Assembly (NCBI RefSeq): GCF_000725495.1
Contig: NZ_KL647043.1
Span: forward strand, 50,148-114,147
DNA from: Streptomyces aureus
GTDB taxonomy: Bacteria; Actinomycetota; Actinomycetes; Streptomycetales; Streptomycetaceae
Reading direction: 5' to 3'
Length of the DNA: 64,000 nt
The position numbers and the translations under genes are program-made. The notes under the pieces were generated by a model. It worked only from the letters and a program-made list of their open reading frames with translations. It made no database searches and was not told the DNA's origin. Positions 9,049-17,654 of this stretch are shown here, piece by piece. How positions within the stretch are numbered: position 1 is the stretch's first letter; every line of letters starts with the position of its first letter.

Positions 9049-10839
9049 ATGCACACCACGCAGGCGGCCCGGAGCGGCGGCCAAACGGGCTTCGCCGTTC
9101 CGGGAAACACAGGCCCTTCCCGAGCGCTGGCAAGACTCCGTACCGCCCCGTGGGGGCTCCTGGCACTGGCAGTGACCGTCGGCGCAGGTGCCGGAGTCGG
9201 CTCGATCGTCTTTCGCTGGTGCATCCAGACCTTCACACGCGCATTCTCGGGCCACGCCGACTACACAGCCGTCCCCGGGGCCGTCAACCCGCACGTCCCC
9301 TGGCTCGGCCCCTGCTTCGTCCTCATAGCCCCGGTCATCGGCGGACTGCTCTACGGGCCACTCGTGAACCGCTTCGCGAAGGAGGCGCGCGGACACGGCG
9401 TACCCGAAGTCATGGTGGCCGTCGCCCAGCGCGGCGGGCGGATCAGCCCGAAAGTAGCCGTCGTCAAGACGCTCGCCTCCGCACTGACCATCGGCTCGGG
9501 CGGCTCCGTGGGGCGCGAGGGGCCGATCGTCCAGATCGGCTCCGCCCTCGGCTCGACTCTCGGGCGAATGGTCAAACTGACCGAGGGACGGCTGAAGTTG
9601 CTGGTCGCCTGTGGTGCGGCAGGCGGCATCGCCGCGACGTTCAACGCACCCCTCGCCGGGGTGTTCTTCGCCATGGAACTGATCCTGGGAACCTTCAGCG
9701 CGGAGGCGTTCGGCGCGACCGTCCTGGCCAGTGTGACCGCCAGCGTGATCGGGCGCGCGGCCTTCGGCGACGTGGCCTTCCTCGACCTTCCGGCGTTTCA
9801 TGTCGACCACGTGGCCCAGTACGGCCTGTTCGCGCTGCTCGGCGTGGTTGCCGCCGTTGTCGGGGTGGGTTTCTCGCGCCTGCTGTACCTGATCGAGGAT
9901 GCCTGTGACTGGGTCTGGCGCGGCCCGGAATGGCTTCGCCCCGGCGTGGGCGGGCTGGTACTTGGGGTGGTGCTCCTCGCCCTCCCGGAGATGTACGGGG
10001 TCGGCTATCCGGTACTGCAGAAGGCCACCGAGGGCGGGTATGCGATCGGTTTCCTGCTGCTCTTGCTGGTCGGCAAGATGGTGGCCACGAGTCTGACCAT
10101 CGGCATCGGAGGCTCGGGGGGCGTGTTCGCGCCCAGCCTGTTCATCGGTGCGATGCTCGGCTCCGCCTATGGCACCGTCGCCCATGACCTGCTGCCCAAC
10201 ACAGCGGGCGCCGCGGGCGCCTACGCGCTGGTCGGCATGGGCGCCGTCTTCGCCGGCGCGTCCCGGGCGCCGATGACCGCCGTGGTGATCCTCTTCGAGC
10301 TCACGGGCGAGTACTCGATCATCCTGCCGCTGATGCTCGCCATCGTGCTGGCCACCATCACCAGCCATCTGCTGTCCCACGACACCATCTACACACTCAA
10401 GTTGCGGCGCCGCGGCATCGACCTCGAAGGCCCGGTCCGGGGCGCCCAAATCGGCACCCAGCTCGTGGGAAGTTTCATGGATCCCCTGCCATCGTCGCTG
10501 CGGGCGTCCATGGAACTCACCGACGCCGTCGACCTGCTGAGCCTGTCCGGCTATGGCGCCCTTCCGGTCGTCGATGCCACCGGCCGCTACGTCGGCACGG
10601 TCACCGCCCGCTCCGTGGCCGAGGCGCTCGCGGAGGAACCGGGCGCTGCGCCCACACGGGTCGGGCAGGTTGCCGAGCTGCCCACGGCCGTCACGGCGGA
10701 CCAGCCCCTCGCACAGGCCCTGCACGCCTTGCTCTCGGCGGGGGGAACCGGGGTGCCGGTCCTGGATCCCGGGCACGGGAGTCCGGTCGGCTGGCTCAGC
10801 CATCAAAGTGCGCTGCGGGCCGTCCACGCCATTGCGTGA
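9049..10839 (+). CDS. ClC-family chloride channel/transporter with C-terminal CBS domains
   Basis: A 596-residue integral membrane protein. The ClC selectivity motifs are clear: GSGGSVGREGPIVQIGS (about residues 149-165), the helix-F region GAAGGIAATFNAPLAGVFFAMEL, and GSGGVFAPSLFIGAMLG (about residue 356). About 10 helices precede two cytoplasmic CBS domains (about residues 475-595, ending GWLSHQSALRAVHAIA), which usually sense adenine nucleotides or ionic strength. The glutamate in GREGP is the gating residue of the family; whether it is an H+/Cl- exchanger or a channel cannot be told. The GGAAGGGGAAGAA ribosome site is excellent. It is controlled by operator copy 1 and followed by operator copy 2 and a zinc-ribbon gene. 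Confidence 0.95.
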   Translation: MHTTQAARSGGQTGFAVPGNTGPSRALARLRTAPWGLLALAVTVGAGAGVGSIVFRWCIQTFTRAFSGHADYTAVPGAVNPHVPWLGPCFVLIAPVIGGLLYGPLVNRFAKEARGHGVPEVMVAVAQRGGRISPKVAVVKTLASALTIGSGGSVGREGPIVQIGSALGSTLGRMVKLTEGRLKLLVACGAAGGIAATFNAPLAGVFFAMELILGTFSAEAFGATVLASVTASVIGRAAFGDVAFLDLPAFHVDHVAQYGLFALLGVVAAVVGVGFSRLLYLIEDACDWVWRGPEWLRPGVGGLVLGVVLLALPEMYGVGYPVLQKATEGGYAIGFLLLLLVGKMVATSLTIGIGGSGGVFAPSLFIGAMLGSAYGTVAHDLLPNTAGAAGAYALVGMGAVFAGASRAPMTAVVILFELTGEYSIILPLMLAIVLATITSHLLSHDTIYTLKLRRRGIDLEGPVRGAQIGTQLVGSFMDPLPSSLRASMELTDAVDLLSLSGYGALPVVDATGRYVGTVTARSVAEALAEEPGAAPTRVGQVAELPTAVTADQPLAQALHALLSAGGTGVPVLDPGHGSPVGWLSHQSALRAVHAIA

Positions 10840-10910
10840 GACAGCGCTCGGACACCCCCCGGACCGCGACCCTCCCGCCTTGCTCATGCGCCGAATTCGA
10901 GCCCTGGCAT

Positions 10911-10925
10911 TTTGCACTATGCAAG
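10911..10925 (+). promoter_or_regulatory. Palindromic operator, copy 2 (zinc-ribbon gene)
   Basis: TTTGCACTATGCAAG matches the consensus except for the last base and contains a -10-like CACTAT. It is preceded by CTGGCAT, as is copy 1. The start codon of the zinc-ribbon gene lies 50 bases downstream. Confidence 0.7.
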
Positions 10926-10974
10926 AATGGGTAAGGGTGCTCCTGTCCGTCAGACAGCCAGAAAGAGGTCGATC

Positions 10975-11217
10975 ATGCACTCGCACGTTCATCGCGCCTA
11001 CTCGTTCGCATGCCTCGACTGCGGACACGGATGGGAGGCCGCGTACGACATAGACGTAACGATGGAAGAGGACGCCCGGATCTCCGCCGTCTACCATCTG
11101 GACGGCAGGCGCATATCGTCGCCTCTGACGTCTCCGCGGTGCCCCTCCTGCGAAGGTCGCAAGATCCGCATCATGCGGCCGGGGCGTGTCGCGTCCGCAC
11201 GCCTTCACGAGACCTGA
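10975..11217 (+). CDS. Small zinc-ribbon protein
   Basis: An 80-residue protein. The frame is open upstream, but ATG 10975, with AGAGG before it, gives a sensible start, MHSHVHRAYSFACLDCGHGW. Two CxxC pairs (CLDC near residue 13, CPSC near residue 59) should bind one zinc ion as a split ribbon. The histidine-rich start could also bind metal. No wider family is recognised. It is transcribed from a promoter carrying operator copy 2, between the ClC channel and a convergent permease, which makes it a member of the local regulon. A role in nucleic-acid or protein binding is only a guess. Confidence 0.72.
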   Translation: MHSHVHRAYSFACLDCGHGWEAAYDIDVTMEEDARISAVYHLDGRRISSPLTSPRCPSCEGRKIRIMRPGRVASARLHET

Positions 11218-11287
11218 GCCCCGAACGCCTCTCCCCCAGCCAGGGCCGCGCCGCGCCGTCCCTCAAAGGCCCGCTCGTCCCTCACCC

Positions 11288-12463
11288 TCATCCCGCATCG
11301 CCGTCGTCGGCGCTGCCGCTCCCGTCACTTCCAGGCCCACCGCCCATGGCACGGAGCATGCCCAGGCCTCCGGTCCGGAAGAACCGGACGAGAAGCGCCG
11401 CAGCCAGAGCCAAGAAGGCGATGTTCAAGATGGTGGTGTAGTTCCAGGTGACACCTCCCTCGGGGAGCTTCGCGTCGGCCTGGTCAGGGATGAGACCGAG
11501 GCCGCCGAAGACGAACTCCACGAGGTAGCCGGCTACGACGATGGCGAGGTAGAAGGTACCGAGCAGGAAGAGGGCCATTCTCGCGCCGTAGTACTTCCGG
11601 TAGATGTTGAGGATCGGCGGGATCAGCAGGTCGGCGAAGATGAAGGCGACGACTCCGCCGAAACTGATACCGCTCTTCCACAGCACCACCGCCAACGGCA
11701 CGTTGCCCACCGAGCACACGAACGAGGCGATTGCGACGAGCGGGCCGATGACGGGCCCCCACAGTTTCGCAGCCACGGGGTGGCCTTCGAAGAAGAACGC
11801 GCTCCAGAACGAGTCCGGCACCCAGGCGGCGACGGCCCCGGCGACGAGCAGGCCGATCACCAGGTCCCGCAGGATCGCCGCCCATTCCATCACGAAGACA
11901 TGACTGGTGGAGGTGAGCCCCTGGCCGGACAGCAGGCGGCGAAGGAAGGAGCCTTCGCCGGGGACGGACATGTCCATCGCCGCATGGCCCTCCATGGAAC
12001 CGGCGCGTCCGCGTCCGGCCTGTTCACGGGCCTGGCGCAGGAGCCCGCCGCGCAGGAACAGCCGGAACAGCACAGCCAGGGCGACAATCATGACGGGTCC
12101 GCCGACGAATTCCGCCGCGGTGAACTGCCAGCCCATCAGGAGGGCCAGGATGATGCCGAGTTCGACGACGAGGTTCGTGGAGGCGACCTCGAAGGCCATC
12201 GCAGCAGTGAAGTTCGCGCCCTTGCGGAAGAGGGAACGTGCGAGAGCCACGGCGGCATAGGAGCACGAGGAGGACGCGGCGCCCAACCCGGCAGCGACGG
12301 CAAGTGTGCGGGGACGGTCATCCCCCAGGAGAGAAACGATCGTGGACTTGCGCACGACGGCTTGGACGACCGCGGCCAGGGCGAACCCCAGAATCAGGGC
12401 CCAGGCGATCTCCCAAGCCATGGAGCCGGTGATGGACAGTGCGTGCAGCAGGGCATGGATCAT
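11288..12463 (-). CDS. Permease of the ArsP/DUF318 (UPF0718) family
   Basis: A 391-residue membrane protein starting at ATG 12463, with GGAAGG upstream; longer in-frame extensions upstream are not hydrophobic. It has about 8-10 helices in two halves separated by a charged loop (about residues 155-205). Family signatures include GLGAASSSCSYAAVALARSLF (about residues 55-75) and SVGNVPLAVVLWKSG in the second half, with the paired cysteines usual for pfam03773. Members near arsenic genes export organoarsenicals, but no arsenic genes are nearby, so the substrate is open. The gene converges on the zinc-ribbon gene. Operator copy 3 lies 400 bases upstream and more likely serves the DUF4142 gene. Confidence 0.85.
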   Translation of the reverse strand: MIHALLHALSITGSMAWEIAWALILGFALAAVVQAVVRKSTIVSLLGDDRPRTLAVAAGLGAASSSCSYAAVALARSLFRKGANFTAAMAFEVASTNLVVELGIILALLMGWQFTAAEFVGGPVMIVALAVLFRLFLRGGLLRQAREQAGRGRAGSMEGHAAMDMSVPGEGSFLRRLLSGQGLTSTSHVFVMEWAAILRDLVIGLLVAGAVAAWVPDSFWSAFFFEGHPVAAKLWGPVIGPLVAIASFVCSVGNVPLAVVLWKSGISFGGVVAFIFADLLIPPILNIYRKYYGARMALFLLGTFYLAIVVAGYLVEFVFGGLGLIPDQADAKLPEGGVTWNYTTILNIAFLALAAALLVRFFRTGGLGMLRAMGGGPGSDGSGSADDGDAG

Positions 12464-12862
12464 TCCCGAAGCCTTCCGGCCGGAACGCGGCAAGGCGGTC
12501 ACCGACTCGCGGCCGACGTCTGACGCCTGTGGGACCGCCTCGAAGATACGCAGACCGCATATACAGGGCCCGTGGAACCTGGGCGCCGATGCGTCCGCCC
12601 TGACCGGGTGCCTCAGGGACCGGCACGCCCGCCATTGCACCAGGAGACGACCTCCCGTTCAGCACCTCGAACGCCGCCCGTACCGCCTGCATCCGGAGCA
12701 TGCGCCCGGTTCCGCATGTCACCGATTTCGCCGCACGCCCGCCGCTCTGCACGTGTACCCGAGGACTCCCACCAGCTCCATCCGGCGCGGGCACAGGGCT
12801 TCCACCACGGACCGTGGAGGCTTCTCGTCCCACCGCACCCCATGACGTGTGACCCACAACAC

Positions 12863-12877
12863 ATAGCACCATGCAAA
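12863..12877 (+). promoter_or_regulatory. Palindromic operator, copy 3 (DUF4142 promoter, degenerate)
   Basis: ATAGCACCATGCAAA keeps the right half-site exactly and most of the left. It sits about 80 bases before the DUF4142 start, in the gap to the divergent permease gene. The flanking AT-rich bases (TTTTACCTACAGCA) are echoed downstream of copy 9 at 43231, which supports a shared origin of the two promoters. Confidence 0.55.
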
Positions 12878-12956
12878 TTTTACCTACAGCAATGATGAAT
12901 CGGCGGGACACGTCCGTACCCCTGGGCACAGGAATCCGCTCATGGCTGGAGGCAGC

Positions 12957-13697
12957 ATGCCCCGATCGCGCAATTGGCTGGGAACCGTCTTCGTGGGCGG
13001 CGCGCTGAGCCTGACCCTCGCCGCACTCGTCTACCCCGCCATGCTCGGCGTGCAGACAACGACCACGTCCACTTCGCGCATCATCGCCAACACCCGCTAC
13101 GGCCCTCTGACCGAGGCGGACCGGGACTTCGTGGTCAAGGTCCGCTCGGCCGGGCTGTGGGAATACCCCCTGGGCGAGATCGCGATGCGGCGCGGCACGA
13201 CAGCGGCCGTGAAGGAAGCCGGCGCCCACCTGATCGTCGGGCACGCCGGCCTCGACGAAATGTGCCGCAAGATCGCCCCGGAGCTGAACATCACGCTGCC
13301 CAACCAGGCGACCCCGCAACAGCAGCAGTTCGTGGCAACAGCCGATTCGAAGAACGGCAAGGAATTCGACTCCACCGCGGTCAACATCATGCGTGTGACC
13401 CACGGGCAGATTTTTCCGGCCATCGCCAAGATCCGCGCGAGCACCGAGAACACTCTGGTGCGCCAGCTGGCCGACCTGGCCAACGACACCGTCCTGGATC
13501 ACATCACGGTGCTGGAGAAGACGGGTCTGGTCAACTACGACCAGGTCAACTTCCAGCAGACCGCGCCCCCGAAGCTTCCTCAGGCCCAGGTCACCCCGCC
13601 GCCGCCCCAGCCCGGAGCGCCGGTCCTCGCGCTGAAGCCCCGTCCCGACCTGGACGTGCACACGGCAGCCCCGACGCCCACACCGACGATCGGCTGA
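12957..13697 (+). CDS. Secreted or membrane-anchored DUF4142 protein
   Basis: A 246-residue protein. ATG 12957 is preferred because GGAGG stands 4 bases ahead; an in-frame ATG at 12942 would add 5 residues. Residues about 7-30 (WLGTVFVGGALSLTLAALVY) form a signal peptide or anchor. The DUF4142 helical domain spans about residues 45-195 (LTEADRDFVVKVRSAGLWEYPLGEIA, then NDTVLDHITVLEKTGLV). This ferritin-like domain is common in exported actinobacterial proteins of unknown function. A Pro-rich tail ends in TPTPTIG. The gene lies downstream of operator copy 3. A decayed copy of its promoter and first codons lies at 43231-43400. Confidence 0.85.
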   Translation: MPRSRNWLGTVFVGGALSLTLAALVYPAMLGVQTTTTSTSRIIANTRYGPLTEADRDFVVKVRSAGLWEYPLGEIAMRRGTTAAVKEAGAHLIVGHAGLDEMCRKIAPELNITLPNQATPQQQQFVATADSKNGKEFDSTAVNIMRVTHGQIFPAIAKIRASTENTLVRQLADLANDTVLDHITVLEKTGLVNYDQVNFQQTAPPKLPQAQVTPPPPQPGAPVLALKPRPDLDVHTAAPTPTPTIG

Positions 13698-13727
13698 TCA
13701 CCCGCAGTCACGGCGAGTCGGGCGTCA

Positions 13728-14441
13728 TCATCCACGGCGAGGCGTGGCGGGGGCGGGGGCCGAAACCGTAGGGGTGAGACGGTAGGAGCGCACGACCGCG
13801 GTCACACAGGCGGCAAGGAGCGCGGCGGCCAGTGCGGCAAGGCCGCGCAAAGGCCCTGCCGGCCCCGCGCCGGCCTCCGTCCCGCGCGGCGGCACCCGCC
13901 CCTTGGGGTCGTACACGACAGTGAGCGCATCGCCCGGCCGGGTAGCGCGCCCACAGCCTCGCCAGATGCGGACCTGCAGTGGCACACCGTCCCGGTCCGT
14001 CACGGAGCAGAGGTAGCGGACACGGCCGACGGGGGCCTCGGCACTGTCGACGGATGTGACCACGACGGACTGCACGAGCCCCCGTTCGGCCAGCACGAGG
14101 CCGGCGGCAACCTGCGGGGTGTACAGCGCGAGACACACACCGAGGACCGCGACCATGCCGACCAGCGCCCGCCCGGCTCGTACGAGAGCGAGGTAGAGGA
14201 CGAGGGCGCCCGAACACACCAAGCCCGCCTCGCCGTCAGCCAGAGCGGGGACACCCAGCCAGACTCCGACGGCTCCGGCGCCGGCGACCCCCAGGACACC
14301 CAGCACCCCGGAAAGGAGCCCCTCCTTGACGAGCCAGGAAGGCGGCAGGCCGGCGAACTCGGCAGGCCCCCACACCATGGTGCGCAGGTGAGCCGAAAGG
14401 GGCGGTTGCGCCGCGCGCGGGAAATCACGCCGTCGGCGCAT
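13728..14441 (-). CDS. Multi-helix membrane protein of unknown function
   Basis: A 237-residue protein with four probable transmembrane helices: residues about 42-62, 72-90 and 92-115, and a last one near 197-216. Between the third and last helices a soluble segment (VTSVDSAEAPVGRVRYLCSV, then VYDPKGRVPPRG) resembles the small beta domain of DUF3592-type proteins, with two cysteines. The start could be ATG 14441 or an internal ATG at 14378 (MVWGPAEF). Operator copy 4 lies about 140 bases upstream, between this gene and the MarR gene on the same strand, so it may have its own regulated promoter. Confidence 0.68.
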   Translation of the reverse strand: MRRRRDFPRAAQPPLSAHLRTMVWGPAEFAGLPPSWLVKEGLLSGVLGVLGVAGAGAVGVWLGVPALADGEAGLVCSGALVLYLALVRAGRALVGMVAVLGVCLALYTPQVAAGLVLAERGLVQSVVVTSVDSAEAPVGRVRYLCSVTDRDGVPLQVRIWRGCGRATRPGDALTVVYDPKGRVPPRGTEAGAGPAGPLRGLAALAAALLAACVTAVVRSYRLTPTVSAPAPATPRRG

Positions 14442-14581
14442 GCGCGTCCCTCACCCCAGCCTCGTTCCTCGCCAGTCGGCAGTCTCACGAACCGCCGCTC
14501 GAGGTGGACATCCCGCCCCGCGGCAAAAGCACTCCCCCCGGCTGCCGGAACCCGGCAGCGAGGCCTCGCGCCCACCTTTCC

Positions 14582-14596
14582 ATTGCATTATGCAAA
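14582..14596 (-). promoter_or_regulatory. Palindromic operator, copy 4
   Basis: Read on the minus strand it is TTTGCATAATGCAAT, 14 of 15 matching copy 1, with CATAAT as a -10-like core. It lies between the MarR stop and the downstream membrane protein gene, and probably controls the latter. Confidence 0.72.
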
Positions 14597-14647
14597 AAGA
14601 TGTGGCGCCGGAGAAGCTCGGGGTGGCACCGCTACGTCACATGGGAG

Positions 14648-15184
14648 TCAGGAGTCCTGTGGCACCGCGACATCGGTCACCCAGCCGAGGGGGTGCGGCT
14701 CCGGGTCATCCGCTGTCGGGGCCAGAGGCTCTCCCCCGGCCTCATTGAACGCGGCGAGGGCGTCGATGAGCGCCGCCCGCTGCTGCGGAGCGAGCCGTTC
14801 CACGATCGTGGCGATCTCGACCCGCCGGCGGGCAGTGACCGCCTCGACCGTACGCCGCCCTTCCTCGGTGAGCCGCAGGAGAGTCTCGCGCCGGTTCTCG
14901 GGGTTCGTCTGGCGGTCGGCAAGCCCGGCGGCGATGAGCCGGTCGACCATGCGCATGGCCGTGGAGGGCGCGACCTGGAGCAGGTCGGCAAGTCCGACGA
15001 GCTTGGTGGCACCACGCGTGGACAGCACGACCAGCATCCGGAACTGCGGGAGCGTCACTCGCTCCTCGACCTCGGCGAGGGAACGGGCGGAGACCGCAAC
15101 CAGCAGCCGTGACGCGGTCAGGACCGCCCTCGTCACAGCGTCGACATCATCCATGGCCCCAGCAGGGGTCTCGTGCTCCGGCAT
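14648..15184 (-). CDS. MarR family transcriptional regulator, candidate binder of the 15-bp palindrome
   Basis: A 178-residue protein with a central winged helix-turn-helix. Residues about 40-110 contain LPQFRMLVVLSTRG, LADLLQVAPSTAMRMVDRLIAAGLADR and the wing NPENRRETLLRLTEEG, the MarR pattern. MarR proteins are dimers that bind short palindromes and are often released by phenolics or oxidants; there is no cysteine in the core to suggest thiol sensing. It lies 34 bases after the PP2C gene on the same strand and is probably co-transcribed with it from a promoter carrying operator copy 5. That would make it autoregulated. This link is inference from position. Confidence 0.9.
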   Translation of the reverse strand: MPEHETPAGAMDDVDAVTRAVLTASRLLVAVSARSLAEVEERVTLPQFRMLVVLSTRGATKLVGLADLLQVAPSTAMRMVDRLIAAGLADRQTNPENRRETLLRLTEEGRRTVEAVTARRRVEIATIVERLAPQQRAALIDALAAFNEAGGEPLAPTADDPEPHPLGWVTDVAVPQDS

Positions 15185-15218
15185 GTGTCCTTTCTACCGT
15201 GCCGAAGTCGCCGCCCAC

Positions 15219-16307
15219 TCACCCGACGGGAACAGATTTTCCCTTCCCATGACCGTGGTAGCGCAGCAGCAGCATGGCGGCGTCGTCGTGCGTCGGACCT
15301 GCGGTGTGCCGCATCAGGTCTTCTCTCAAGGCGTCCAGAGCGCTTCGGGCGTCCGGGTTGACGAGCAAATGCGCCCGCTCACTGAGGGGGTAGAACGAGT
15401 TGCGGCTGTCGCGGGCCTCCGTGACGCCATCCGTGAACAGCAGCAGCTGCTCGCCGGGGGCGAAAGCCACCCGGTACGGCCGGGGCCCCTCGAGCCCGTG
15501 TGCGCCCAGGCCGAGCGGAAGCGCATAGGAGGAGGGCTGCGGAAAGTCCACGGCCCCGTCACCGCGCACGACCATCGGCGCCGGATGGCCGTAGTTCAGC
15601 AGAACGGCCTCGTGGTCCGGGCCGATCTCGGCGAGCACGGCCGTAACGAACTTCTCCCCCTCCAGTTCCCTGGCCACGCTGCGCTCCAGCCGTTCGCCGA
15701 GACCGACCAGGTCGATCTCGTCGTGCGCGGCCTCACGGAACGCGCCCAGCACCACGGCCGCGGTCTCCACTGCGGCCAGGCCCTTGCCCTGCACATCACC
15801 GACAATCACCCGCACGCCGTACGGCGATGCGACCACCTCGTACAGATCGCCGCCGATGCGCGCCTCCGCCTCGGCGGAGGTGTAGGACACCACCGCCTGC
15901 AGAGGCCCTGCAGTTCTCGGGACCGGGCGCAGCAGCACCCGCTGGGCCACTTCCGCGATCGACCTCACGCTGGCCAGCTCCGCCTCACGGCGCCCACGCA
16001 TCACGGCAGCCGCGATACCTGCTCCGGTCACGCCCGCCACGGACGCCATCGCCGTGAACCCCCTGCGTTCCTCGAACAGCCCGTCGTACAAACCGAGCCC
16101 GACGCACAGCACCAGGGCGACCAGGCCGACCAGAGCGGTACGCCGCCAGCCGCCGACCAGACCTGCGAATGCCGGCCCGAGCGACACCAGGGGCAAGAAC
16201 CCCACTCCCGGCCCGGCAACGATGTCCGCAGCGGCAACCACGGTCATCGCCGCCACGGGCATCCAGGACAGCACGGCGGAACTGCTCGTCGCCCTCTTCA
16301 CGGTCAT
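15219..16307 (-). CDS. Membrane-bound PP2C (RsbU/SpoIIE-type) serine phosphatase
   Basis: A 362-residue protein. ATG 16307 with GGAG 7 bases upstream is preferred over in-frame starts to 16370. Residues 1-110 hold several hydrophobic segments (membrane domain). A short linker (VRSIAEVAQRVLLRPVPR) leads to the PP2C_SIG domain, with GGDLYEVV, GDVQGKGLAAVETAA, FTDGVTEARD and the final HDDAAMLLLRY, which hold the metal-binding aspartates. Such enzymes dephosphorylate anti-anti-sigma factors in partner-switching pathways. An RsbW-like kinase at 18273 could belong to the same route. It heads a unit with the MarR gene and has paralogues at 50524 and 57906. Confidence 0.9.
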   Translation of the reverse strand: MTVKRATSSSAVLSWMPVAAMTVVAAADIVAGPGVGFLPLVSLGPAFAGLVGGWRRTALVGLVALVLCVGLGLYDGLFEERRGFTAMASVAGVTGAGIAAAVMRGRREAELASVRSIAEVAQRVLLRPVPRTAGPLQAVVSYTSAEAEARIGGDLYEVVASPYGVRVIVGDVQGKGLAAVETAAVVLGAFREAAHDEIDLVGLGERLERSVARELEGEKFVTAVLAEIGPDHEAVLLNYGHPAPMVVRGDGAVDFPQPSSYALPLGLGAHGLEGPRPYRVAFAPGEQLLLFTDGVTEARDSRNSFYPLSERAHLLVNPDARSALDALREDLMRHTAGPTHDDAAMLLLRYHGHGKGKSVPVG

Positions 16308-16372
16308 GACGTTCTCCATTGGTGTCGCAACGATCGAGAGCACCTTCCGCCGTTGCGACAGAACCCTCATCC

Positions 16373-16387
16373 TTTAGACTATGCAAA
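16373..16387. promoter_or_regulatory. Palindromic operator, copy 5 (divergent promoter)
   Basis: TTTAGACTATGCAAA matches the consensus at 13 of 15 positions; with its flanks (CC and GG) the dyad extends to 19 bases. It sits between the divergent PP2C-MarR unit (start 65 bases away) and the F420-type reductase gene (start 86 bases away) and could control both. Confidence 0.68.
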
Positions 16388-16473
16388 GGTCCTTCTGGCG
16401 AAGCGACCACCGGCCCGACCTTTTACCGAATCGAGGCCGAGCCACGACCTCCCCGTCCCCAGGAAGGGCGAAA

Positions 16474-16962
16474 GTGCCTCAGCCGGGCCCCGAGCGGCCA
16501 TCACCTCCAGTCGGATGGCGCCGCACGATCGCGCGACTGCCGGCCCTCCTCTTTCGCATGGGACTGGGCCCGGTCTTCGGCGGGCGGCTGCTCCTGCTGC
16601 ACCACACCGGGCGCGCCACCGGGTCGGCACGCCAAGCGGTGCTCGAAGTGGTGACGCACGAGCGGGACATCCGCAGCTGGACCGTCGCCGCGGGGTTCGG
16701 GACACGGTCGGACTGGTACCAAAACCTGCGCGCGGAACCGAAGGCCGTCATACAGTTCGGCAGCCGGCACCACGCCGTCACCGCCCACTTCCTCGCCGCG
16801 GAAGACGGAGCAGCGATCATGGAACGTTACGGACGGCGGCATCCCCGGACCGCGCGCCGACTGTGCGCCTTCATGAGACTCGCAGCCGACGGCAGCGACC
16901 GCTCCTTCCGCGACGCGGGCAGGGTCATCCCGTTCGTGCGACTGGACGACGACGGCCCCTGA
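16474..16962 (+). CDS. Deazaflavin (F420)-dependent nitroreductase-family protein
   Basis: A 162-residue protein from GTG 16474, with AGGAAGGG upstream; an ATG at 16381 overlaps the operator and is less likely. It shows the Ddn/pfam04075 pattern: LLLLHHTGRATGSARQAVLEVV, then VAAGFGTRSDWYQNLRAEPKAVIQFG. The GxGTRSDWYxNLRAEP block contacts the deazaflavin. Mycobacterial homologues reduce quinones and nitroimidazoles with F420H2 at the membrane. The substrate here is unknown. It is divergent from the PP2C-MarR unit and shares operator copy 5. Confidence 0.88.
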   Translation: MPQPGPERPSPPVGWRRTIARLPALLFRMGLGPVFGGRLLLLHHTGRATGSARQAVLEVVTHERDIRSWTVAAGFGTRSDWYQNLRAEPKAVIQFGSRHHAVTAHFLAAEDGAAIMERYGRRHPRTARRLCAFMRLAADGSDRSFRDAGRVIPFVRLDDDGP

Positions 16963-17335
16963 TCCCCCTGAGCGGCGCACCGGACCGCCCTGAAGAGCCG
17001 AGGTGGTCACCGGCAGGCTCCGAAACTCGCGCGTACTCTGGCGATCATATTTTGCATTGTGCAATGATCTATCTCGGGGGTCGGCCGGCACCCGGCTGCC
17101 GCCCCGCGCCCAGGAGTGACGACGGCACATTTCCCGGCACTGGCAGGGCGCCGGCGGTCGACCGACCCCCACCAAAAGACGGCAACACCCTGCACGCGCT
17201 CGACATCTTTGTAAAACTCCGAGACCAGTCACGGGCAGGTAACGCGGCCTGACGGCACAGGAAGACGGCTGCGCTGCCGGCACGTCGCTGCCGACCCGAG
17301 AACGGGTCCGACGCGCGAGGAGAGGAAGAGGGCAT
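16963..17335. other. Gap with operator and a doubtful 62-codon frame
   Basis: Operator copy 6 lies at 17051-17065. Immediately after it an ATG (17064) opens a frame to TGA 17252 encoding a Gly/Pro/Arg-rich peptide ending KLRDQSRAGNAA, with no recognisable family and no ribosome site. It may be the eroded remains of a regulated gene. Confidence 0.35.
17051..17065 (+). promoter_or_regulatory. Palindromic operator, copy 6 (orphan)
   Basis: TTTGCATTGTGCAAT differs from copy 8 (at 40289) only in the last base. It is preceded by CTGGCGATCAT, similar to the CTGGCAT before copies 1 and 2. No convincing gene follows on either strand. Confidence 0.62.
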
Positions 17336-17372
17336 TGAATCCTCCCCCGGCTGAAGCAGGGGGATTACCGGC
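17336..17372. repeat. Hairpin resembling an IS200/IS605 end
   Basis: AATCCTCCCCC and GGGGGATT form an inverted repeat around GGCTGAAGCA. The AATCC...GGATT form with a GC-rich stem resembles the ends of IS605-group elements in this genus, but its loop differs from the two tnpB-associated ends later in the window. It could also be a terminator. Confidence 0.4.
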
Positions 17373-17654
17373 TCACGCTGCCCGCGGGCCGGCGACTCGA
17401 CAGATCTTCCGCGATCGATGCCAGCCGGGTTGAGACCAGTCCGGTTCGATACAGCAAAACTTGGAGGTGCGCGTGCTGTCTCGGCTCTCGATCAGCACGG
17501 TGGACGCGCCGAATTCTCGCGCCGCACGGCATGCAACTTACCCACTCAGGTGGACGGTGTTTCGCCCTATGAGCGAGGTCCCGCTTCCTGCCCTGCTCCG
17601 CAGGAGTCCAATTCCTCCTCGGCCTGGAGGCCGGGGCAGTCTCGGAGGAGCCCG

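Noticed and set aside
8581..11208. An 875-codon minus-strand open frame opposite the ClC gene
   Set aside because: It is antisense to a clear ClC channel, rich in Arg/Gly/His/Asp as expected of the complementary frame in high-GC DNA, and has no family motif.
14388..17252. A 954-codon plus-strand open frame over the MarR and PP2C genes
   Set aside because: It is antisense to two well-supported genes and has Arg/Ser/Pro-rich shadow composition.
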